From Peribolospora baueri (lineage: Eukaryota; Basidiomycota; Peribolosporomycetes; Peribolosporales; Peribolosporaceae), in the NCBI GenBank assembly GCA_029717555.1, contig JAMDHS010000004.1:186001-250000 (forward strand): a stretch of 64,000 bases of DNA. The letters run 5' to 3'. Shown one piece after another: positions 23,501 to 34,195 of the stretch (its first letter is position 1; the number at the start of each line of letters is the position of its first letter). A program made the translations under genes and the position numbers. The notes under the pieces were generated by a model. The model did not search any database, was not told the origin of the DNA, and saw nothing but the letters and a program-made list of their open reading frames with translations.

Positions 23501-25835
23501 AACGAATGGATGACACAGGCAGTTCAGCGATGAGAGTCAGGTTATGGAAACGCAGGCCAGGCTTACCTTGGCCCTCTTCTCCCTGATCTCCTCCAACTTT
23601 TCCCTCTCCTCCCCGATCCCTTCGTGTACCTCTACATCAATCTCTCCGACCTCCCCGCTTTGGGCCAGCAGAGCCTTGAGCGTCTCGACCTCCCTGCGAT
23701 ACTTCTCCAGCAGGGCCTTGTCGTCCAATATTACGCTCCTCTTCGCCTTGGTCTCCACGAGCTTGCACTGGCGGCCAAACTTGAGCGTGCTCACGCTCTC
23801 GAGGCCGTGGACGGCCAGGGGGGAAATGGTGATGATGACTGCAATACGGGCGTTGCCGGAGAGAGAGGACTGGAGGAGCCTCGTGAGCTTGGAGTCGCGA
23901 TAGGGGATGTGCTTGACGGAGCTACAAGATGGCGAGAAGGTCAGTACACTGTGTGTTCGATCCGCGGGAAAACTACGAAGAGAATTACAGTCGCCGATGG
24001 CCGAGACAACTCACCCCTTGCTGGTCTCGGTGAGCTTGGAGATGACCGTGGCGAGCGAGAGCAAACTGGCGACAGCGCCGCGGATGATGGGGGAATGACG
24101 GTTAGCGCCCGCCTGCTGTCCGCCATCCAAGAATAAATGGTATGAGCCTTCCTCCGTTCGCTCACCTCTTGTTGATGTGCGAGCCTTCCTTCCTCCGCTC
24201 TGTCTGGCTCGCAGCCCGCTCAGAACCAGCGAGGTCGATGAGATTGAGCTGACTGACGCGCACTTCGCCGCCCGCTTTCCCATACTGGTCCGCGTTGGAC
24301 TTGCCGGGTTTCTGAACACGCTCGCGGGATTCGATGATCTGTTTCACGGAGGCGTAGAAAGAAAAATGACCAATCCAATTCGTGCGTTGGGTGAACGAGC
24401 GAGATCTAGCAAATGAGATCGAGCAGACGCTCGGCACCCACCATAGAGAAGACACAATGGCTCCGACTGCTTCTCTCATTCCAATCCGTCGCACCAACAT
24501 GTCGATTCTTCTCGCCCCTCTGTATGGCCTCCATGACCTGTAACGGCTCAGTAACAACCTCCTCGGCTAGGGGCCGCACATAGATCCTGCCCTTCTCCTC
24601 TCTGATCTGTGGTTGGACGGCCGACGCGGTGCCGGCGGAAGGGGAGAGTAGATCTCGAATCGTCTCGTTGTAGATTTCGAGGTAAGAGACGCGGAGGAGG
24701 AAGATGCGCGAGGGATCCTGCAATCGAAACGAAACCGACGGACGAGTGACACCGACGCAGGAAGGGAAAAGAAAGAAAATCAGCTTGAGCGTAAGAGCTA
24801 AAGCTCAATGTTGCTGGCCACTATAAGAAATGGTGACGCATCGCGACGACGTACCTCATGGATATGATTGAAGACCTGCTCAATAGCGGCAGGAATTACG
24901 CCTGGCTCCTCCTCGGTGCCCGTCATGGTGTACGTCTTTCCGCTCCCAGTCTGTCCGTAGGCAAACACCGTGCCGTTGTAGCCCTCCATGGCCGCTCGAA
25001 CGGTGGGGGCAATTTTCGCTTCATACAGGTCTGAGGTGGGCGTTGGGGGTAGAAGGAGGTGGTCTGTGTTGCCGAGCAGGATTCGGATCGATATAGGAAT
25101 GGTCAATATTGACAAGAACGGCATGTGGATCGAACGAACGTATCGGACGCATGAGTACAGTGAACCATGGAGCCGCCCCACCTAAATAGGAACATGAAGA
25201 CGAAGGGACTCACCGAACCGGAAATCATACACCCCTCCGTCCTCCGTACTATCTTTCGCTGCTGCACCATCCTTGCTCGCCACAGCAGTCGCGGAAGGAG
25301 CAGCGGAACCCGACGTCGCCGCGGAGGCGGCGAAAACAGGTGCTGCTGCACCGTTCTCTCCGTTTCCGAGACCTGCTCGACGTTCGAGGACGGGGTGAGA
25401 AGGGGCGAGGGTGACCCGATTCAGGTCGCGGTTGAAAGACCAGATTTCTGGTTCGTCATTAGACGTCCCCGAGGACGGGCGCAAGCTGCGAAGCGAAGCG
25501 AAGAGTCAAACGACAACATTCAATGAGACCAGTTTCAAAGGCAAAAGCAGCGCTGCGCAACGCGTTCGTGCCAGTTTGTGCTGGAAGGCATGAGATAGAT
25601 GAACTCACCGCAAGCAGACGACGACGTTCTCCTTCTTCCCCCCTTCGCTCTCGCTCTGTGCCCTCGCCCGCTTGCCTTTCCCTTTCGGGTCCAGAGTTGG
25701 AAGGGAGCGAGAGGACGGGAGACGCTCGGGGTCGCAGGAGAACGCGAGGTCTTGGTCGGGAGGAGTGCTCATCGTGCGTGAGAGCGGGGATTGCCGGGAG
25801 GGCGCTCGTGAGGAGTTTGCGGGAGAGTTTGTCAT
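20594..25835 (-). CDS. Kinesin-7 (CENP-E/Kip2-like) with long coiled-coil tail
   Basis: A plus-end-directed microtubule motor. The motor domain is near the N-terminus: KKENVVVCLRVRPS, the P-loop GQTGSGKTYT, switch I NERSSRSHCVF, switch II DLAGSER, then HIPYRDSKLTRLLQ, VSTLKFGRQCK, and the neck LLEKYRREVETLKALL, typical of kinesin-7. A very long coiled coil follows (about 23450-21550) with two internal repeat types: a 35-50-residue unit around VRxxLTEACAARDA and an 11-residue unit around DHxxELxKLR. The tail is Ser/Pro-rich. ATG at 25835 (MTNSPANSS) is chosen because the upstream in-frame codon is GTG. The last exon probably starts after an intron (donor GTAAGC at about 20841, acceptor CAG at about 20720) and ends LRNREPAEPAARGRVR; reading straight through gives an unlikely Cys/Arg-rich tail. 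Total about 1,550 residues. CENP-E versus Kip2 function is unresolved. Confidence 0.9.
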
Positions 25836-26452
25836 GATCGGCGAGTGCACAGTGTTGCCGGTAATGCTATATGGTGGCGGGCGTAAACGCTATGAGTAGG
25901 TTAGGCAACGACGATCAGCGCAAGTGCCGGCCGACGGTTGGACCCGACGGCGACTGGGGAGCGAGCTGGAGGTAGGGGGGGGGGGCGAGAGTGTGGGCGG
26001 TGGCAGAAGAAAAAGAGAATGAAATCAGTGCGTGCGTGTCGACGGGCGGTGGAGGACGGTGATGTAGCAAGTAGGACGTAGTGCCTCGGATAGAATCGAG
26101 CTGATAGACGCTTGCTTCGTACATATACATCCCTTCACCCTCTTCCGCCATGGTCGGTAGACCTTCTATCGACCGTCTGCCTGCCCTCAGTGTGCTCGAC
26201 AACAGCCAGGAGCGCGACTCTGGACGCGGGGTACTTCCGAGATCACGTGAATCCTCTTGCCCGCAAGCGTGGGAAGCAGAAAGTGCCATTTTCCCACATC
26301 TGTCCCAACGCGGGCCGGGAATCGAAGCTCGCCGAGGATCAGCGATGGACGTCTGGTTTGGACCGACCGTCTGGCTAACTTCTTTCAAGGCTAGACTACT
26401 CCAGTCCATTCCTCCCATCCCACTCGCCTCCCTAACACCACTTCTCCCCACC
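25836..26452. other. Divergent promoter, kinesin / NDUFA11-like gene
   Basis: No gene supported. It lies between divergent start codons. A run of 11 G lies at 25975-25985. Confidence 0.5.
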
Positions 26453-27367
26453 ATGCCGTCACCAGTGCGGTCGGAGGAGAAGCAGGCCGTTCCCGAGCCG
26501 GACGCCTTCGAGGCTCGCCCCTCCGTGGCCCTCGGCGCTGAAACGGCTCTCAAGAGCGCAGGCGTCGGCTTGCTTGTCTCGGCCGTGCAGAACTCTATGG
26601 AGAAGCACAACAAAGGCGCCATGGGTGTCTTGACTAGGACAGGGGGTACTATTGCTTTCTTTGGTGAGTGAGCGGTCTCCATGTGTTCGACCGGGAACGC
26701 GTTCTATCCTGTCCCACCCTATCCTCGCTGCTTAGTCGCCCAACGTCATGCATGCTCTGTCGGCTCTGATGCTTCATAATGTGCTGTGAGAGGAACGGAA
26801 TGGTGATGAGAGCGTCCTATTTATTATCTCGGATCCCGCACGACACCCAGCCGCGATGGGTGGCATCTTCTCCTTCACCGAGTCCGCCGTCGCCAACTTT
26901 CGGGAAAAGAACGACGCGCTGAATGGCGCTGCCGGCGGTTGCGCCGCCGGTCTCCTCGCTGGTGCCAGGGGTGAGTTTTCAGGAACTCGGTCTTGGAAGA
27001 TGAGGTCGAGAGTTTTTATTATGGAAAGGATTACTTGCTGACGCTTTTCCATGCCTCTCTCATGCCTCTGCGCTTCCCCGCGTTCTCGCTCACTCTCCCC
27101 TCTTCAGCACGCTCGTTCCCCATTATGCTCGCCTCCTGTGCCGCCGTGGGCACGCTCGTTGGTACCTTCGACGCGGCTGGCAAATCACTGGTGGGCTCGC
27201 ACACCAACCCCGACGTGATCGCCCACGCCCAGCAGCACGGAGAGGCCTCCGAGGGTCACGCCGGAGAGGGCCGGCGCCATGGGCGCGAGGAGCGCGAAGC
27301 TCGCAGGGCAAAGTTCTTCAAGAACGGAAAACCGCTCACGGAGCAGGTCTCGCTGTCGGAAGAGTGA
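26453..27367 (+). CDS. NADH:ubiquinone oxidoreductase 21.3-kDa subunit (NDUFA11-like, Tim17 family)
   Basis: An accessory membrane-arm subunit of mitochondrial complex I, related to Tim17/22/23. Three exons give a protein of about 200 residues with four hydrophobic stretches: ALKSAGVGLLVSAVQNSM, GTIAFFAAMGGIFSFTESAVANFREKNDALNG, AAGGCAAGLLAGARA, and FPIMLASCAAVGTLVGTFDAAG. The charged C-terminal tail ends KFFKNGKPLTEQVSLSEE. The phrase FREKNDALNGAAGGCAAG is characteristic of fungal NUO-21.3 proteins. The start at 26453 gives MPSPVRSEEK; this family is imported without a long presequence. Splice joins: FF|A before AAMGG and AG|ARSFP, both canonical GTGAGT introns. Convergent with the DUF1445 gene. 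Confidence 0.9.
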
Positions 27368-28093
27368 GGGCCGGGCATATGGGTGTAGAGTTGTGGAGAG
27401 TTGCGGCAGAGGGGTACGGACGGCGGGAGGTGCGACTGTGGTTGCTGTTGTTGTAGGCATCGGACGTGGGAGGATCCGCCTGGACAAGTAGATCTCGCTC
27501 CCGCATGGAACCACATTTCTCATTTCAACTTTATCCACTTTCATGTCCATTGATGCCACCTTGAACTGGAAAGGTCAGCGAGATGAGTTTCCGCTCTTTG
27601 TGGATCTATGCGAAGATACGTTTCGCACCTTCAAAGACTCGCCCTCGTCCAAGTTTCTGTCATGTTCAACTTCGAAGCGAGAAGGCTAACGATTTCCTAT
27701 GCCTACAGAATCCAGGATTGCGAGGCGGAAACGAAGCTCTTCACTCTCTATTCCCTGACGTATTTCCACGCGCCGTGACGACTTGTGCAGGTGGATTTTT
27801 GGAAACGGTCTAAGTAGGACGGAGATGGAAAGCAAGCAGAAAGCGGGAATGGCCTTTTAGAAACGAGAGAGGAATTAAAAAAGTTGAAACTGCAGCATTG
27901 AGGATTCCCGCGTGGTCCCCCACCGCAGCACTGGCTCAACGGTACCATGCTTAGCTTTGCAGATCGGACGGGATGTAGTGCTTTCATGGTCCTATGGCCG
28001 CAGATACCAGAACTGGTCAATGTGGTCATCATACACTCAATTCTTGAGCGCCTTCGACCAGGTAGTCTTGACCGGCACGGGTATCTATCGCCT
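27368..28093. other. Convergent 3' flanks
   Basis: Located between two convergent genes. Open frames on either strand show no recognisable family. Confidence 0.5.
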
Positions 28094-29515
28094 TCATTCG
28101 CAGACCGCCTCGTCAGGCAAATCGCACACAAGCATATGGCCAGGCGAATGTCCGATGACGATCTCCTCCTCCGGCCCTCCCCCATTCCCGTCCACACCCG
28201 CTCCCGCTCCATCCCCGCCGTCCCTCGCGAGCCTCGCGAACGTCTCCATGGCCGCCACCTGAGGCGTCACGCCGCAGCCCCAGAACACGGGCACCTCGCC
28301 TGGGCGGATGGGCACGGGGGAGCCAAAATCTGGAGAAGAGAGCGAGGCGATGCCCAGCGATGTGGCGCTGATTGGGCCCTGAGGGCGAGTGCGTTTGTTC
28401 GCCAACGCGTCATGGGCGAGTAAGGAAAACCGAAAGCATCAGAAAGTGCTTCCGTCTGGAGGGGGCGCCTGGAGAGAAGGAAAAAGGAAAGAACATGGAG
28501 AAGTGAACGAAAAACTCGACTCACCCAAGCGACCGGCTCGCCGTGGGCAGCGATGAATGGCCGGGTGATGTTCCGCACGCGCTCGATATCTTCCGGACGA
28601 TAGGGGCGCATGGAGACGACCATATGGCCGGAGAAGACTGTATGATTTGTCCGATAACGGACCGAAGGTAAAGTACGAGGGTATGCAGTGTGGGTGCGAC
28701 AACCTGTCCTACGTAGCTCCGTAGTTTACCCCAGGTTGATAAAAGCGCGGCTCACCCCCGGAAGGACACAGAGGGATATTGGTCCGGTACATGGGTACGT
28801 TCGTGCCGAGCTCGACATGCCTGGCTTTGCGATCGCGACGTGAAGACGTCAAGAGATCGGGTCAGCGGCCATGAGGTACATAGTTACCTCGTTCAGTTGA
28901 CCGTTGTTAACAATACCAGCGCCAGTGCAGCTCCGTCGCTCACCTAGGCACCAATCCTTCCTTAATGAGCGCCGCCTCGAAACTGAACGAGCATCCGACG
29001 TAGAACGCGCACATCTCATCCGTCCACTCGGCGCGGATGTCCTTCTGGACCCTCAACAGCGCGCCGGATCGGCGCGAGTAGATGTGGTAGCTTGGAAGGT
29101 CCGTGCGCACGTCTGCTGGTCCGTCCTCTGTACTGGCGCTGGTGCTGGCGAAAGTATGAGCGGCGCCCGCCTTCGCGGCGACCTCGCCGCGAACCCCTCC
29201 ACAAAGGCGCTCAGGTACCTTCCACTGCCCCGGGGCGCCTTCCCCAAGCAGTGGACAAGGTACGGGGTTACGTTTGCACAGCCTGCGGAAGTCGTCCGCG
29301 AACCTCGATGGGAGCACGAGCAAGTTTGCCTGCGTCCTCCCCGCGCAGTGGCCCGCCGTCGGGGAGGTGAAGTGGCCGGTGCGGCATGCGGCACGGAGGG
29401 CGGAGGACGAGGTGAAGGATGCCGCCGTGCTCGCGGTGCTAGAGGCAGCGGGGAGACGGTCGTCGCCGCTCCTACTGGCGGAATCAGGGCACGCTACGAC
29501 AAGGGAGGACGCCAT
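28094..29515 (-). CDS. DUF1445 family protein, D-glutamate cyclase-like hydro-lyase
   Basis: The family includes animal DGLUCY (D-glutamate cyclase, making 5-oxo-D-proline) and the bacterial YcsI hydro-lyases. Visible conserved blocks in order: [110 protein letters not shown], and [15 protein letters not shown]. The protein stops soon after this last motif (VCE-stop), as DUF1445 proteins do. Five or so exons. ATG at 29515 ([14 protein letters not shown]...) is the first Met; the frame is open upstream but begins with GTG. The N-terminus is Ser/Ala/Thr-rich and could be a mitochondrial presequence, as in DGLUCY (weak). It is divergent from a Dal5-type transporter with shared GATA sites. Reaction inferred from family; substrate untested. 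Confidence 0.85.
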
Positions 29516-30121
29516 CGTCGGTAAATCGCCTCGTCTGGTCCGCTGGGTGGGATTGAACTGCGTAAAGAAAGGGCGGGACACAGAGTAGGTGAGAGAGAGC
29601 GGAAGGCTCAGAAGGCGAACTTGCGCGATGCTGTGCAGTCAACAGGCTGGTGAATGTGCAGGATGGATCGCCCACAGCGTACACCACCGCATCCACACTC
29701 GGTAGCCGCCTTTGGGTTGAATGCCAAGGGCCGAGCTGATGAATGCGGGGACCAGTTATCGGGCGAAGGCGATAAGGGGCGCGCACGTGATGCGAGCTGC
29801 GGGGGCGCTGAGCGAGGATAATGATTTATCCAAGTCCGAGATGCGAATCGACGTTGACCACCTTTCAGCTAGCAACTGCCCCGGAAGGATCGGCTGCTGG
29901 CTGTTGTGCTTGCACATATAACCTCTGGTTGGCGCCGAGATCTCAAAGTCACAGCCGGGAACGATAAGCAACTTGTGTGGTACAGTGTCACCCTTCGACC
30001 GACTGCAGGTCTTTGCCGGCTAGCTTGGCCCGCCTTCCGAACGAAGATCTAGCGGGCTGTTACGTTCCCCTTTCCTTCACCACCACTTCCTCCCGCCCAC
30101 GCACAATCACCTCCGCCCCAC
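29516..30121. other. Shared divergent promoter, DUF1445 / Dal5-type transporter
   Basis: The 606-bp divergent interval contains a cluster of GATA core sites and a CACGTG E-box (29784-29789). No further gene is seen. Confidence 0.6.
29756..29968. promoter_or_regulatory. Cluster of GATA-factor sites in a divergent promoter
   Basis: Five GATAA cores lie within 213 bp: TTATC at 29756-29760, GATAAG at 29771-29776, GATAA at 29817-29821, TTATC at 29826-29830 (inverted with the previous site), and GATAAG at 29963-29968. In fungi GATA factors activate genes for secondary nitrogen sources, and closely spaced sites are typical. The role is inferred from motif density and gene content. Confidence 0.6.
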
Positions 30122-32584
30122 ATGTCCCCCTCCCCCTCGCCAACACCTTCTGAAGCGGGCGAAAAGAAGGCCTATACGTCCGCCGAGCCCACGACGGCCA
30201 AGACAGTCGAGGCAAGAGATGCTGTCGACGAGACTCAGCTTGATTCCAACGCGGCGGTGGAGGCTCAACGAGAGCTGTTTGTAGATCTGGAAGAGGAGAA
30301 AAGGCTATTGAACAAGTTGGACTGGAGGATCGCCCCACTCGTCGGGTTGCTTTATCTCATCTCTTTTCTGGACGTGAGTCGTTGAACCGGATGTACCCTG
30401 CGCATAGGCGGCGCGATGACAATCTTTCAGCACTCGCCATATGGCCCGCACTCATCCACCGTTTCCACGGTCTGTGTTGGTTCACTTCCCTTCCCCACTC
30501 GACGTAGCGGTCCAACATAGGCAACGCCGCTGTCTCAGGCTTGATAGAGTCGCTGCATTTGCATGGCTCGCAGCTCAACGTGGCTACGAGCATATTCTAC
30601 GGTGAGTTGCCAGCTACCCGAAATGTCCGCTCAGTTATCTTAAAGGCCCTTCGTGTGCCGTGGCTGACCCCTGTGCGTCAGTGCTCCGCGCTCCTACCTT
30701 TCTTCATGCCTGGCAGTAACATACGTTACGTTCGAGACGCCGGCCTCTGTGCTGCTGAAAAAGCTGAGACCCAGCAGGATGATCCCCGTCATCGTGATTG
30801 CGTGGGGTGGGTCTGCTATCCTTCTTTGAGCATTTCGTTTTTAGAACCGCCATTCACGCGAAACGAGTTCTCTCTCTGTTCCTTCCCTTCTTCTGCGCGC
30901 ACGCAATCAGGTCTAGTGACCCTATTCTCCGGCTTCATGTCCTCCTACGCCGGATTGGTTGTCACCCGTCTGATCCTCGGCGTCTGCGAGGCAGGCCTTT
31001 TCCCCTGCCTCACCCTCTACCTAACCTCTTGGTATCGTCCTCAGGAGCAAGCGAAGAGGCTCAGCTACTTGTTCGTCGCCGCGGCTATATCGGGGTGAGC
31101 GTTTCAATCATGCTCTCCCGGAGCCATCGGTGGGGAGGGACATGCGAATAGACGTTGGCGGTCTGCGGCTCCGCTAACTACTGTTGAATTCTCTTGCACG
31201 TCACACAGCGCGTTAGGCGGGCTCCTGGCTACCGGCTTGTCCCAGATCCGTGCTGGAGGCAAAGACGGATGGTAAGCAAGGAACAGCGAACATGATTTGA
31301 TTGGTGTAACCCGTTTGCTGGTTGTCCTGATGTCGTTTGTTTGAATCATGGCTATCCTCACGGCCTGCACACCCTTGGACAGGGCCTGGCTTTACATCGT
31401 CGAGGGCATCCTCTCCATCATCGTCGGCTTCGCTACTTTCTTCCTCCTCGCTGATGACCCCGACAGTGCTCGGTACTTGAACGATCGCGAGAAGGAAATA
31501 ATGCGGTGAGGACCGACGTCCCGGGAGACGCAATCGTGCCCGCCTATCAGCCCACAGATTTGGGCGGGCAGTCCCCTAAGGAACAACAGTTCTTCGAATG
31601 CGAACTTTTAATAACACCGCTCTCCGCCTCACCCTTCCACTTCGCCTCCTTCAGCATCCGACAAGCGCTCTCCGCCTCCTATCTTGGCGAGCAGGAGTTC
31701 CGCTGGTCTGAGCTTCGTCGCGCCGCTACCGATCCGAAGGTGTACATCAGCGCTATGTCCCAATTGTGAGTGTCCGGTCAGTGCATGGACTTCTCCTTAA
31801 ATTGCACCGTCATTCTCACGGCATCGTGCGTTTCCTCTCGATATTCTTATGTTTCGCGCTCTTTGCAGCGGTGCCGACGTATGCCTCTTCGGCTTCTCCA
31901 CTTTCCTCCCTCTCATCATCCGCGCTATGGGCTTCTCGGCCGTACACTCGCAATTGCTTACCATCCCCGTCTACGCCTGGTCGGCCGCTGTGTACCTCGC
32001 CCTCTCCGTGCTCTCGGACCGGTACGACATCCGGTTTGCCATCCTCGTGCCGCTCGGGTTTGTTACTTTCATCGGATACATCATCATCATTTCTGTCAAT
32101 TCCATCGGAGTCAAGTACTTTGCCTGCTACCTTATCGGGACGGGTGAGTTGCTGTGGTTTCTGATCCGTTCTCTTTCCTCGACCACGAAACGAGACGAAG
32201 ACCGATGTGTCGTCCATCCCCGCCGCGCCAGGCATCTACGTCACGGTCGGCTTGAACATCGTCTGGCTGAACGTCAACCAGGCGGGGCACTATAAGCGGT
32301 CCATGGCGCTCGGAATAAACCAGTCGGTGGGCAACATGGGCGGCATCGTTGCGGGTCAGATCTACCAGTCCAAGTGGGCGCCGTCGTACCGCACCGGCCA
32401 CGCCGTCAGCCTGGGCGCCATCTCGTTCTCCATCCTCGGCTACTGTTGCATGTACGTCTGGCTGAGGACGCAGAACGCGCGCAAGGCGAGGCTGAGCGAG
32501 GAGGAGAGAAAGGCCAAGGTCGCCGAGGGCGGGGGCGACATCAAGCTGGGCGATTACAGCCCCAACTTTAAATATCGGTGGTGA
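30122..32584 (+). CDS. MFS transporter, Dal5/anion:cation symporter family
   Basis: Plasma-membrane proton symporters of this family take up small organic anions such as allantoate, nicotinate, pantothenate or dipeptides. The acidic N-terminal cytosolic tail (about 65 residues) precedes LLNKLDWRIAPLVGLLYLISFLDRSNIGNA, the family hallmark at helix 1. Then come FETPASVLLKKLRPSR, GFMSSYAGLVVTRLILGVCEAGLFPCLTLYLTSWY (helices 4-5), GILSIIVGFATFFLLADDPDSARYL, and after the central loop GADVCLFGFSTFLPLII, ALSVLSDRYDIRF and the last helices with QSVGNMGGIVAGQIY. It ends DYSPNFKYRW. About nine exons and 510 residues. The gene is divergent from a DUF1445 enzyme with GATA sites between them, so a nitrogen-containing acid (for example 5-oxoproline or D-glutamate) is a reasonable but untested substrate. 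Confidence 0.9.
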
Positions 32585-33212
32585 TCCTCTCCTTCTCTCT
32601 GTTCCTCTCGAAGTAGTCACGGCTCTCCGTCGGCATAGCTTGGTTACTCTATTACCCAAATTCTTACCCATATTTTCCATCGAACCGCTGTCCTCGCGTG
32701 TCGTCCATGCCTGAGCTGAAAGGGAGATTTTGACGCTCGCACTACTCGACTGCTACGTTCCTAAACGAAAGTGAGCCACAGTCCAAACGGGGGATCAGAA
32801 TTTGGAACACTGAGCGGAAGCGGCAACGGTTACGTTGCGACGGCGAGTACCCTGCGGAGGTTTGACGGAGGAAGTCTGCACACCTGACAAGATGTCTCCA
32901 GACATGCTTGCAGGACACACGAATGGATGGCAAGAGGCGAGCAGACGACAGTGGTATGCAAGCCGAGCGGGACATATCACGTGTGGACAGCACGGTTTCG
33001 TCCTGCGTTTCTCTGTCCTCCAACGAATACGTCGTCCTCTAGGAGTCCCATTCTCATCATACGCTGGGCGGCTCGAGATAGGTACGTAAGGAGCATGTAA
33101 TTGGTCGTTATCAGTACAGATGCCGGGAGGCAGACGCGGACGGGGTGGACGGCAAATCGAGTCTCGTATAATAGAAAACGGAGAGAGGTTCGAGGGCTTC
33201 TGAGCATACGCC
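32585..33212. other. Convergent 3' flanks, transporter / APC10
   Basis: No gene recognised. An 80-residue minus-strand frame (32977-33216) overlaps the last APC10 exon in a different frame and is treated as a shadow. Confidence 0.45.
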
Positions 33213-34195
33213 TCATCGAATGGAGGACTGCATTTGCATCACCTCTGACGTGAACGGTAATGGCTGGCTGGGCGAAGCGATCAGGGGAAGGTCTTGGCTG
33301 CGAAAATATTCACGACGAATCCGAATTGGAGGCGAAAGGAAGGAGGAGGGAAGGAAGAGGAGAATTTAGTCAAGATGGTCCTCATCGCGGCGCAAAAGTT
33401 GGTTGGAGGACGTGAAAGCAACTGCGCCCTCCATTTTTCCCTGCCCCACTCACCCTTTCGGCGCGAGAACTTTGATGGACCGGATGTGTGTGTCCTTGCC
33501 GTTCATATGGTTGGAGAGGACGGCGACTTGGATGAGGAACACTTTGAGAGCTCTAGGAGAGGAGAAAGAAAGAAAAGGCAGCATCATAGCGGTGGTTAGA
33601 GAGCCAAAGACGGTGTCGAGCAGAGGCTAACAGGGACGCTTACCCTACACTTTCGTCGGCCTCGGCCTCACCTTCTCCGCTGTCGTCAGATGCGCCCAAG
33701 TCGAAGTCCTGCCATCCTTTGGGGTCGACAAGTTCCCGAACGCACACCTCCTGGAGGTCATGTTGATGTGTTCCGGCTCGAATAGAGATCTTGGACGGCG
33801 TATAGCTGTCGTCAAGGCTCAGGTTGACGTAGATGGACACGCGCTGCGACAGAGCGCCCGGAGAAGACCGGGAGGTAGGTAAGCAGAACTCGACGTCACG
33901 CAGTATTGACGGAGTAGCGGGCAGGAAAAGTTCAACTCACTGCTACAGGCGTACGCTTGGAAAACCGGATATTGACAAAGTGCGGCTGAGCGCCGTCACT
34001 CCTGGGATGGGTCGCAAATGGGGAAGTGAGTCGGTGCGGTGCCAAGTCAGAAAGACGTGCTACTACTACTCACTGCCAGAAGGTGTTCACGACATCATCG
34101 TCACGCAGACAGTCGACCCCCTGTCCGGGTTTGCTCGACGACACGGACCATTCGGCTTGGAAGCCAACGTCCCGGAGCGACGGGGTTGTGGTCAT
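33213..34195 (-). CDS. APC10: Anaphase-promoting complex subunit 10 (DOC1)
   Basis: APC10 is the DOC-domain co-receptor of the APC/C ubiquitin ligase; with Cdc20/Cdh1 it recognises D-boxes. Five exons (34195-34074, 34001-33941, 33843-33644, 33552-33454, 33267-33213) add up exactly to 178 residues. Motifs: [73 protein letters not shown], and [19 protein letters not shown]. The last exon encodes the C-terminal [14 protein letters not shown] ending in Ile-Arg, the IR tail that binds the TPR subunit APC3/Cdc27. A short Asp/Glu-rich insert ([17 protein letters not shown]) follows GWQ. The donor of the last intron reads GGG TGA in frame, so retention of this 186-nt intron would give a protein ending APKG without the IR tail. 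Start at 34195 ([11 protein letters not shown]) fits the family. Confidence 0.93.
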
